From Candidatus Odinarchaeota archaeon (GTDB taxonomy: Archaea; Asgardarchaeota; JAGGXT01): a DNA stretch of 13,935 nucleotides. Shown here piece after piece: positions 7,558 through 13,846 of the stretch (positions are counted from its first letter, which is position 1; each line of letters opens with the position of its first letter). The DNA lies in contig JAGGXT010000122.1 of assembly GCA_021162905.1 (NCBI GenBank), positions 1 to 13,935 on the forward strand, given 5' to 3'. The notes below the pieces were generated by a model. The model did no database searches and was not told the DNA's origin. It saw nothing but the letters and a program-made list of their open reading frames with translations. The translations under genes and the position numbers were made by a program.

Positions 7558-8586
7558 TTAAGCTATAAAGTCCTTGATGATTGTTTGTTTTTCAAGGTTT
7601 TCTAGATAGGATTTTATTGCTTTAAGGTTTTGAGCAGCTAGAGTTGCTATTTCTTTGCTGTTTATTTTAGAGCTAGTTTTCTTACGTTTTAAGCCTTGGT
7701 AGGTTTTCCCGTAAGTGGCCGATATAAACCAGCCGAGCCCTGAGAAGGAGTCTATGTAAGGTATTTTTCTTAGAAGCTGCAGGGAGTTAAAGCCTATTAG
7801 GAGGCATTTAGAACCTGTTTTATGTATTGCTTTGGTTGTAAATTTTATTAGATTGTAGATTTTTTGTTCCATGAGCTCTCCGCATGGAAAGCCTAGGTAT
7901 TTAAAACCCATTTCGTTTAGTTTTTTGATCGAAAATTCTATTTGTTTTCCGTTGGCTCCTTTTACGATTCCTATTAGGGGGATTTTTGAGTTTGTAAGTT
8001 TATGGGCTTTTATGAGTGATTCTAACATTTTGCTCCAGCTTAGTAGTGGTGGATCATCTATGTAGGTGTAGGTGTCAATGGTGGTTGCAATTAGGGTAAA
8101 TCCATATTTAGTTAGGATCTGATTTATTGTGTTTAATTTTAAGAGATAGATGCTTGGATGGAGGTTGTCAAGTGTTTTGTCTGGGATAACTGTTGAAATT
8201 ATTATGTTTGTAGGAAAGTTATATCTAAGTATTTTGTTGATGAGATTCATAGGGGTTCCTATGTCATCATATCTGATAATTACGGTGTCGAATGCTTCTT
8301 TTAATGATGGGTCCTTTAACCAGTAAAATGTTCTTTCATCATTCAACCTTATTTGGGGAATGAATCTCGGGAGTATTCCACTAAATGGTGTTTTTATAGT
8401 TGTTGCTTCAATTTTTTTGAACCATTCTATTGTTCTATGTATTTTTGACCGTTGTTTCTTGAGTACATAGATACCTTCTGGTGAGCAACTAACATTTTTT
8501 GAACCGTTACAGTATTTTGCATAAAGTTCACAATAGTTGCAGTTAATTAAACAAGGTTTATTTAGAACTTCTTGTTTTGCTATCAT
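7558..8586 (-). CDS. TIM-barrel protein resembling tRNA-guanine transglycosylases, N-terminal Cys cluster
   Basis: 342 residues from ATG at 8586. The alternation of strands and helices (VIIRYDD, TNIIIST, FTLIATTID, IPLIGIVKGANGKQIEFSIKKL, FKYLGFPCGEL, KCLLIGF, IDSFSGLGWF) is a TIM barrel, and the phrases around VKGANGKQ, GFPCGEL and DSFSGLGW recall transglycosylases of the TGT/DpdA type, which swap guanine for 7-deazaguanines in tRNA or DNA. That is my best guess, not certain. Unusual for TGTs, the zinc-like Cys are N-terminal: C12, C16, C19, C26, C34. C12-x3-C16-x2-C19 also matches a radical-SAM spacing, but the later radical-SAM motifs are not seen. It heads an operon with two small basic proteins and diverges from the Argonaute operon across 210 bases. 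Confidence 0.6.
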   Translation of the reverse strand: MIAKQEVLNKPCLINCNYCELYAKYCNGSKNVSCSPEGIYVLKKQRSKIHRTIEWFKKIEATTIKTPFSGILPRFIPQIRLNDERTFYWLKDPSLKEAFDTVIIRYDDIGTPMNLINKILRYNFPTNIIISTVIPDKTLDNLHPSIYLLKLNTINQILTKYGFTLIATTIDTYTYIDDPPLLSWSKMLESLIKAHKLTNSKIPLIGIVKGANGKQIEFSIKKLNEMGFKYLGFPCGELMEQKIYNLIKFTTKAIHKTGSKCLLIGFNSLQLLRKIPYIDSFSGLGWFISATYGKTYQGLKRKKTSSKINSKEIATLAAQNLKAIKSYLENLEKQTIIKDFIA

Positions 8587-8603
8587 CTTGTTTTACACCC
8601 ATA

Positions 8604-8613
8604 TACTTTAGTG
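8604..8613 (-). promoter_or_regulatory. Possible TATA box for the TIM-barrel operon
   Basis: The minus strand reads AAAGTATATG, about 22-25 bases before the ATG at 8586, slightly close but compatible with a leaderless start. GGGTG lies 10 bases before the ATG as an alternative weak ribosome-binding site. Confidence 0.35.
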
Positions 8614-8730
8614 TTAGAGTATTTCTTGCAATACATGTCCGTGACCTCTGTTCATGTAAAATGTTTTTACTTAATACTTATTATGAAAGCCATTTTTTCG
8701 ATGTAACTTATGTTAAAGCGCGATCAATAC

Positions 8731-8747
8731 CTTTATAAAGATATCTT
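8731..8747 (+). promoter_or_regulatory. TATA box and overlapping palindromes, promoter of the Argonaute operon
   Basis: CTTTATAAAG (8731-8740) is a strong TATA box, predicting transcription start near 8760 and a leader of about 35 bases before the ATG at 8797. It is itself a palindrome and runs into a second perfect palindrome, AAGATATCTT (8738-8747). A dimeric winged-helix protein bound here would block the TATA box; the first gene of the operon encodes such a protein, so autorepression is a reasonable inference. Confidence 0.55.
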
Positions 8748-8796
8748 CAAATAAGATTTAGACGATAAGATAATTTTTCTTAATATTATTTGACAA

Positions 8797-9531
8797 ATGG
8801 AGTTGGTGCCAGTGGGACGGGAATCCACTCAAGAAAAGGTTTTGTCTGCTCTTAGTAATTCAATAAGGTTGGAAATTATTCGAATGCTATATGAACGGGG
8901 TAATGAAATGCTTACGCGTGACGATATAGAGAAGGCGCTTCAAAGTTTACATGAGATGAGTGAAGATTCTTCTGAGCAGTTTTTATCTTCTAAGACGATA
9001 AATTTTCATTTGAAAAAGTTGCATGAAGCTGGTCTGATACAAAGATATAAGCATAGATATCAGTTAACTGAGTTAGGTAGGGAGGCTGATGTCTTTTTGT
9101 TTAAGATTTCAGAATTTTTGAGTACAAGTTCGGCAGGAGAGTATAGGAGAAGTGTTGGAAGTTATATTAGGGGATCTGTTATGTTTAGAGACGGGAAAGA
9201 AGTTGACCAGTTTATGGAACGTATTAAGATGGAGAGATTTTTCACTATAATAAGGGATGAGGATGCCAAGCTTGAGTTAAGGTGGTTAGATAGCCGTTTT
9301 TGGTCTTCGATAATTCTTCGTAGAGGTACAAATAATAGGGTTATTTTTTCTTCTGAAGTGCGTTTGTTTGAGGATGAAAAAGCTTTTGATTTATCAAAAG
9401 AGGAGGACGAGAATATTATGATAAAGTTAGCGAAAGCGGTGAATAATGGTATATTAAGTTATATAATATTGAATGCGAAAAAAGTAAGCAATAGTGCTGA
9501 AATTACGGTAGAAGAGACTTTATTGAGGTGA
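8797..9531 (+). CDS. ArsR-like winged-helix regulator, first gene of the Argonaute operon
   Basis: 244 residues from ATG at 8797, without a clear Shine-Dalgarno sequence. Residues ~12-100 are a winged helix of the ArsR/HTH_20 kind: LSALSNSIRLEIIRMLYERG (helices 1-2), LTRDDIEKAL, recognition helix SSKTINFHLKKLHEAGLI, then the wing RYKHRYQLTELGREA. An extra acidic insert (HEMSEDSSEQFLS) precedes the recognition helix. Residues 115-244 form an alpha/beta domain I do not recognise (FFTIIRDEDAKLELRWLD, SSIILRRGTNNRVIF), perhaps a sensor. The stop overlaps the ribosome-binding site of the Argonaute gene, so the two are coupled. The likely job is control of this operon through the palindromes at the TATA box. 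Confidence 0.8.
   Translation: MELVPVGRESTQEKVLSALSNSIRLEIIRMLYERGNEMLTRDDIEKALQSLHEMSEDSSEQFLSSKTINFHLKKLHEAGLIQRYKHRYQLTELGREADVFLFKISEFLSTSSAGEYRRSVGSYIRGSVMFRDGKEVDQFMERIKMERFFTIIRDEDAKLELRWLDSRFWSSIILRRGTNNRVIFSSEVRLFEDEKAFDLSKEEDENIMIKLAKAVNNGILSYIILNAKKVSNSAEITVEETLLR
9525..9531 (+). promoter_or_regulatory. Ribosome-binding site of the Argonaute gene
   Basis: GAGGTGA, a near-perfect Shine-Dalgarno match, includes the TGA stop of the regulator and sits 4 bases before the GTG at 9536. It fixes the GTG start and implies translational coupling. Confidence 0.8.
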
Positions 9532-9535
9532 TACT

Positions 9536-11791
9536 GTGGATATTCGTCTTAATATGTGTTTGTTTGAAGGCAATTTTGACAGGATGTTTTTTGCATTTGA
9601 ATATTCGTTGTTGGGCAAGGAAATGATTGATGAAGACATTAAAAGTAGGGTTTTGGGTAGAGCTTTAAGAGAGTTTAAATCGCGTTTTCCAGATGTTATT
9701 TTTGTTCAATTTCTGGAAAGAATTTATGGTGTTGGTGCAAAAAGGGAATTGCCATCTGAATTTACTGTGAAGTATAGAGATAAGGAATACATTTTTAAAA
9801 ATGTGTGGAAAGGGAAATTAACATTTGATGATCATAAAGAGGTAATTGGGCTTGTTCTTACTGACATTGTTGCTCGAAAGTTGAGGAAGAGTGGTTTTAG
9901 AGTTTCTAGAAGATACGTTTTCGATGTGGAGGTACAGGCGTTTGAGAAAAGGGAAGTAAGTTCTTTTGGTGGAATTGATATCTTTAGGGGTGCTATATTT
10001 AGAGCATACCCGTTTGGTAAGAGTAGAGTTGGGCTTGTCATAGAGCCGCGTTATAGGTTTTTAAGAAAAGAAACAATTAAGGAAGAAATAAAGAGGTTAC
10101 TGAAAAGATATAATAACTATAGGAAGGTGGCAGATGTATTAAGGGGTTGTAAAGTTGTAGATTTTTGTCCTGATAATGCTTGTCCGAAGCTCTGCGATCC
10201 CTCTCAGGAATGTCCTTTTGATATTCTTTCTCCCTATAGGCATGCTGTTATTGTAGACGTGGTGGATGATGAAGCTCGTTCTTCTAAGGTTTATGAGTAT
10301 AATGTTTCTCAGTGTGAGAGATTATCGAAATACATCGATGTATCTGATCCCGTTGTTGCAGTATCCTTTCCTGGAACTTCGCAGGAGTATGATTATCCTC
10401 CAGCTAGATTGAGAAGAACTTTGACGCTCTCTGATTTGTCGAGAAGTGTCGATTTAAATGGGGATTTTCATTTACTTAAAATTCTTCAAGATAAATTTCA
10501 GCTTCCGCCCTTTGAAAGGTATTTTTTAACCTTGAGTTATGCTAAAAGAGTTGGAAGTATTACTGTTAATGGTAAGACAGTTCCTTTACAGCTATCTTGC
10601 GTTAACGTTTCTGAAAGAGAGAAACTACCCTCTATGAGGCTCTTTTCTCCTCCAGCACTTTTATTTTATGGTAATATGAAAAGCAACAACCCGATTGAGG
10701 GGCTTTATAATTTTGGTCCATTTAGTAGGAATCAATTTAAAAAGATTAATGTTCTGGTCATTGCAGAAGACGGATTAGAGCAAAAAATTATCAGAAGTTT
10801 TCTTAAATCTCTTATAGAAGGGTATGAAAAGTTTAGGGGATTCAACAATATCTTTCGAACAAGAATGGAAATTAATGATGTAATTCGATTAAGATATCCT
10901 TTTGAAATTGAAAAGAGTTATCTAAGGAAGAAGCCCGATATTCTATTGTGTTTATTGCGTGAAAGAAGCAGGCAATATTATTTTGATATTAAGTCGCGTT
11001 TCGTATCTAAAGGCCTTTTGCAACAAATCGTTTTTCCTGATAAATTGCTGGGAAAAAGAGTCAATTTAGGTAGGAGACTTCTTAACATAGCATTGGGGAT
11101 TTATGCAAAGGTTGGTGGAATTCCCTGGATTTTATCTCAGCAAAGGGTGACTAAGACATGTTATGTTGGATTAGATATAAGGTATGCAAGGGGTAGTGTT
11201 TATGTTTCTGCGTGTTTCTTTGATGAAAATGGTCGATGGTTAGGTAGTTATACTAAGTTAGATGGCCTTAACGTTGATGAAATGTTTAAAAAAGCTCTAA
11301 CTGCGTATTCTAATTTAAAGCATGATTTTCCTTTTGTCTTTGTTGTTCATAGAGCTGGTTCGTTCCGAAAGAAAGAGATAGAAGCGATATCAAGGTATTT
11401 CAGGGAAAGTGGTGATAATTATGCCTTGGTTGAGGTAATTAAGAATCATATATTTCGTGTATATGATTTAGCTTCGAAGGATTATGTTTCCAGGGATGGC
11501 GTAACGGTAACTTTGGATTCTGATACGTTTTTGGTTAACACCACAGGTTTTCCTTTTTATATGAAAAAGGGAACACCGAGGCCTTTACTTATTAAAGTAA
11601 AAGGTAATCATGTGATTAGTGTCGATGATTTAATTAGAGGTGTTTATTATTTATCTTTTCTTCATTGGGGGTATTTTAGGTCTAAAATTAGATTTCCTAT
11701 AACAGTTTTTTATGCTAAAAAGTTGGCTGATATGATTGTTAAGGGAATTTATCCTGATGAGAGACTTTTGGAGAAGCCGTGGTTCATATGA
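9536..11791 (+). CDS. ago: Long prokaryotic Argonaute, predicted slicer-inactive
   Basis: 751 residues, the usual size of a long pAgo: N domain (~1-150), PAZ-like region (~160-290), linker, MID (~400-530), PIWI (~535-751). MID keeps the guide 5'-phosphate residues Y482, K486, Q497 and K525 (in IYAKVGGIP). PIWI is recognised from CYVGLDIRY, FVFVVHRAGSFRKKEI, VTLDSDTFLVNTTGFP and FPITVFYAKKLADMI. Of the catalytic Asp-Glu-Asp-Asp/His set, D547 is present, but the RDG aspartate is Ala607 and the YAD/YAH position is Lys728; a Glu finger is not obvious. The enzyme should bind a guide and target without cutting. Four Cys (C211, C216, C220, C226) in the PAZ region suggest a metal site. GTG start with a strong ribosome-binding site; overlaps the primase gene. 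Confidence 0.93.
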   Translation: MDIRLNMCLFEGNFDRMFFAFEYSLLGKEMIDEDIKSRVLGRALREFKSRFPDVIFVQFLERIYGVGAKRELPSEFTVKYRDKEYIFKNVWKGKLTFDDHKEVIGLVLTDIVARKLRKSGFRVSRRYVFDVEVQAFEKREVSSFGGIDIFRGAIFRAYPFGKSRVGLVIEPRYRFLRKETIKEEIKRLLKRYNNYRKVADVLRGCKVVDFCPDNACPKLCDPSQECPFDILSPYRHAVIVDVVDDEARSSKVYEYNVSQCERLSKYIDVSDPVVAVSFPGTSQEYDYPPARLRRTLTLSDLSRSVDLNGDFHLLKILQDKFQLPPFERYFLTLSYAKRVGSITVNGKTVPLQLSCVNVSEREKLPSMRLFSPPALLFYGNMKSNNPIEGLYNFGPFSRNQFKKINVLVIAEDGLEQKIIRSFLKSLIEGYEKFRGFNNIFRTRMEINDVIRLRYPFEIEKSYLRKKPDILLCLLRERSRQYYFDIKSRFVSKGLLQQIVFPDKLLGKRVNLGRRLLNIALGIYAKVGGIPWILSQQRVTKTCYVGLDIRYARGSVYVSACFFDENGRWLGSYTKLDGLNVDEMFKKALTAYSNLKHDFPFVFVVHRAGSFRKKEIEAISRYFRESGDNYALVEVIKNHIFRVYDLASKDYVSRDGVTVTLDSDTFLVNTTGFPFYMKKGTPRPLLIKVKGNHVISVDDLIRGVYYLSFLHWGYFRSKIRFPITVFYAKKLADMIVKGIYPDERLLEKPWFI

Positions 11792-12666
11792 GTGATATAT
11801 CTTTTGTGAAAGATAAATTTAAAGAGTGGTATTTATCAAGGTGGAAGCCGTGGGTACCAGATTTAGCAAGGTGGCATCACTTCCGGTTCAGAACCTTTAA
11901 TGGTGAGTGGATAACTCCGGCGGATAAGAGGATTAGAAATGCGCATATTTTGCAGAAAAACGTTTTTCATCCAAGGGTTTTTCCGCCTAGAGATATTTTT
12001 TATTCTGTTCTTCGATGGCTTGATCCAAAAGCTTTGGGTACGTCAGGCGTGAGAAATTATTGTTTGGGAGGACCGTTAGTCTTCGATATAGATGTGAATC
12101 TTCCGAAAAATTTGCCATTGGATGAGTCGCTTCTTGACGAAGCAAAGTATCAAGCAGTACAACTGATGGAAAAACTTCGCGATGAATTTTCCTTAACCGA
12201 TTTTAAATGTATTTTTACTGGTAGGAAAGGTTTTCATGTTTATGTCTATGATTATGAAACACTGTTTTTAGAAGAATGGAACTGCAGTTTAGAAATGCGA
12301 GAAGAATTTGAAAAAAGAAAAAGAAAAGAAATAGTCCTATTTCTTCAGAAACATGGAGTTAAATTTGATTATAATGTTACGTTAGATACTAAGAGAATAA
12401 TTCGACTGCCGGGTACGCTTCACGGAGACACGGGTCTCCTTTGCACACATATAGGAGAAACGGAAAAGGATATAGAACGCTTTAAAATTTCGGAAGCAAT
12501 AGTCTTCGAAGAAAGGACTACTGTTAAGGTCTGTTTCCTCAAAGAGGTACGAAGTTTTGTCTTGGAAGAAACTTATGGTCCATTTTCTAAGAATGAAGAG
12601 ACGAAAATACCTGTTTTCGCGGCTTTGCCCTTAATATTACAGGAAATGGCGACGCTATGTAAATAA
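11779..12666 (+). CDS. PriS-like archaeal/eukaryotic primase superfamily protein
   Basis: Up to 295 residues. All three superfamily motifs are present: FDIDV (D103, D105, metal ligands), TGRKGFHVYV (G148, G151, H153, nucleotide binding) and VTLDTKRIIRLPGTLHGDTG (D203, R209, H215). The core is closest in wording to archaeal chromosomal primase small subunits, but it is shorter, lacks the usual Cys zinc knot, and has no PriL neighbour. Expected activity is template-directed synthesis of RNA and/or DNA strands. Two starts compete: GTG 11779, with GGAG 5 bases upstream, and ATG 11788, which gives an ATGA overlap with the Argonaute stop (292 residues). Either way it is coupled to the Argonaute gene, so a shared task, such as making or extending guides or acting at the bound target, is inferred. 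A second chromosomal PriS is the main alternative. Confidence 0.9.
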   Translation: MVHMSDISFVKDKFKEWYLSRWKPWVPDLARWHHFRFRTFNGEWITPADKRIRNAHILQKNVFHPRVFPPRDIFYSVLRWLDPKALGTSGVRNYCLGGPLVFDIDVNLPKNLPLDESLLDEAKYQAVQLMEKLRDEFSLTDFKCIFTGRKGFHVYVYDYETLFLEEWNCSLEMREEFEKRKRKEIVLFLQKHGVKFDYNVTLDTKRIIRLPGTLHGDTGLLCTHIGETEKDIERFKISEAIVFEERTTVKVCFLKEVRSFVLEETYGPFSKNEETKIPVFAALPLILQEMATLCK

Positions 12667-12680
12667 ATAGGAGAGAAATA

Positions 12681-12690
12681 CATATATAAT
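12681..12690 (+). promoter_or_regulatory. TATA box of the non-coding RNA candidate
   Basis: CATATATAAT begins 15 bases after the primase stop codon and lies about 27 bases before the start of the GC-rich structured segment near 12712. No ORF of note begins within the following 350 bases, so it most likely drives an RNA gene. Confidence 0.5.
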
Positions 12691-12711
12691 GCATGGTACA
12701 ACTGTATAGAC

Positions 12712-12835
12712 TGAACTTAACCCGGCTAACGAGGTTAATCCGATGAGGATGAGGGTCAAACTCCAGTTTCGATGGTGCCATCCATCGAATGACGAGGCTT
12801 GCCGGGGCCGATGAGGAAACCCGGCACCAATTTTC
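12712..12835 (+). ncRNA. Structured non-coding RNA candidate downstream of the Argonaute-primase operon
   Basis: A ~120-base segment far richer in G and C than its surroundings. It forms consecutive perfect helices: TTAACC/GGTTAA (12717-12722 with 12733-12738), ATCC/GGAT (12738-12741 with 12747-12750; shares base 12738), TTCGATGG/CCATCGAA (12768-12775 with 12782-12789) and TGCCGGG/CCCGGCA (12800-12806 with 12820-12826). The ten-base CCGATGAGGA occurs twice, in both cases in or next to a hairpin loop (12740-12749 and 12808-12817), and ACGAGG also occurs twice (12729-12734 and 12792-12797), giving a two-unit layout. It does not fit tRNA, 5S or SRP RNA, nor cleanly a C/D or H/ACA guide RNA. Its role is unknown; its position suggests a possible link to the operon. 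Confidence 0.55.
12800..12834 (+). terminator. Hairpin followed by T-run at the RNA 3' end
   Basis: A 7-bp perfect GC-rich stem (TGCCGGG with CCCGGCA) with a 13-base loop is followed within a few bases by TTTT. It could end both the RNA and read-through from the operon, although archaeal termination depends mainly on the T-tract. Confidence 0.4.
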
Positions 12836-13046
12836 TATTATTCCTAATCGTAAGGCTATTGAATTACTTTAGCTCTTCCATTTCATTTTTGATGTTTCCA
12901 ACCTTTCCCTAGTTCCTGTATTTGAGACTAAGGATGAGTGTTGATAGCGTATTAGGGCATAGTGCGGAGGTCAAACTGAGGTATAAGCAACTGAGACAGG
13001 ATTACATCGTTATATTTTCTATTTTGTGTAAGAAAGGATCAGAATT
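12836..13046. other. Non-coding gap with a short repeat of the RNA segment
   Basis: No gene seen. GGTCAAACT at 12969-12977 repeats 12754-12762 inside the RNA candidate, both copies preceded by a GAG. Two ACTGAG words (12975-12980 and 12990-12995) and GGATGAG (12932-12938) recall C/D boxes, but the spacing does not fit. Confidence 0.3.
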
Positions 13047-13057
13047 TTTATAAAAAA
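13047..13057 (+). promoter_or_regulatory. TATA box of the small Cys/His gene
   Basis: TTTATAAAAAA is centred 25 bases before the ATG at 13077, the classical spacing for a leaderless archaeal transcript. A GAGGAG at 13059-13064 is 12 bases from the ATG, rather far to act as a ribosome-binding site. Confidence 0.6.
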
Positions 13058-13076
13058 CGAGGAGTATAGTAATTAT

Positions 13077-13298
13077 ATGACGTATTGGGTTAATGTGGAT
13101 TTTTTGACTGCAACGTGTACAATACATAGGGAACATTGCCCATTTATAATTAGGGAAGAAACTTTGGGGAAGGGAATAGGAAGGTATAAACATGATGGAG
13201 GTTGGTTTGAATTCGGTACTTTAGAAGAGGCTGAGAGTTTTTGTAGAAAAGAAAAGCGATGTCACAAAATTAGATATTGCGAGCGTTGTTTTTATTAA
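13077..13298 (+). CDS. Small Cys/His protein, 73 aa
   Basis: ATG at 13077 with a well-placed TATA box. The chain begins MTYWVNVDFLTATCTIHREHC and continues to a GGWFEFGTLEEAESFC helix and a KIRYCERCF end. This is a pattern I recall from small proteins in archaea and bacteria: a beta strand, a T-IH-x2-x-C element, GW, then a helix that begins with LEEA, and a last CxxC. C14, H17, C21, C56, C62, C68 and C71 could bind zinc. Function unknown. It stands alone downstream of the RNA candidate and is separate from the Argonaute operon by its own promoter. Confidence 0.75.
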   Translation: MTYWVNVDFLTATCTIHREHCPFIIREETLGKGIGRYKHDGGWFEFGTLEEAESFCRKEKRCHKIRYCERCFY

Positions 13299-13471
13299 AG
13301 TTAAGAGATAACAGGAACTTATTATTTTAATATTTAAACTACCAGTTTAACCTCCATCAAACACTCAATAAGGACTCGCGTTAAGATTTCACATTGCATG
13401 CCTAAAATATTTGCATTATCAATAGAATCCTTAATATTCTAAATTAATTCTACTTTGTATAGGAAATATGT

Positions 13472-13477
13472 GGAGGT
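13472..13477 (+). promoter_or_regulatory. Ribosome-binding site deciding the start at 13484
   Basis: GGAGGT with 6 bases to ATG 13484, a near-ideal Shine-Dalgarno sequence. It shows that the short ORF beginning there is a real gene start. Confidence 0.6.
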
Positions 13478-13483
13478 TGCGGG

Positions 13484-13809
13484 ATGGTTGGTGTTGAGTT
13501 TAGGGAGCCTAGAGTTCTTAGTAGGGGTAGGTTTTTGGGTGTTGCTTTTGTTGAGGGGTTTAATGAAGCTGTAGGCTTCGAAATTATAACTTGGCCTTGG
13601 ACTGGAGGGGAAAAAGGGTAACCGTTAAATTGAGAGTTGGGGCGACTCAAGCTGGTAAAATCATTTACGATTTTTTTCCTAAATCCAAAGAATCAATATC
13701 TTTCAGGGAAGTTTTTAACTTTGCTTATAATTCTTTCAAAAACCTAAAAAACATTAGATCTGCTATTTCTTGTAAACGTTTTCCTTTGAAGTTTCCTTTT
13801 CTATGGTGA
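13484..13809 (+). pseudogene. Small hypothetical gene with a probable single-base frameshift
   Basis: ATG at 13484 with a strong ribosome-binding site opens MVGVEFREPRVLSRGRFLGV..., which stops after 45 residues at 13621. The reading continues without a break in the next frame as VTVKLRVGATQAGKIIYDFF to the stop at 13809. One extra G in the run at 13616-13618 (GGG to GGGG) joins WPWTGGEKG to VTVKLRV and gives 108 residues. The product appears beta-rich at first, then basic and helical; I do not recognise it. It may be an authentic frameshift, an assembly error, or two short ORFs by chance; the first is favoured by the exact joining. Confidence 0.5.
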
Positions 13810-13812
13810 AAA

Positions 13813-13823
13813 CCTTTAAATTT
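13813..13823 (+). promoter_or_regulatory. TATA box of the terminal partial gene
   Basis: CCTTTAAATTT is centred about 29 bases before ATG 13847, as expected for a leaderless transcript. Confidence 0.45.
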
Positions 13824-13846
13824 GGTGAAGGCATAGACGAAGATGT

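Noticed and set aside
12808..12826. Hammerhead ribozyme core (CCGATGAG followed by GAAAC)
   Set aside because: The order resembles CUGAUGA...GAAA, but the flanks pair with each other as one stem, leaving no stems I and III and no cleavage triplet; U4 is also replaced by C.
12712..12835. tRNA, 5S, SRP or RNase P RNA
   Set aside because: No cloverleaf or anticodon arm; the length and conserved sequences of the other classes do not match.
12932..12995. C/D box guide RNA
   Set aside because: GGATGAG and two CTGA words are present, but no C'/D' pair with proper spacing and no clear terminal stem.
13450..13650. Minus-strand Pro/Ser-rich ORF
   Set aside because: Antisense to the small gene with a strong ribosome-binding site at 13472; no start signal of its own.
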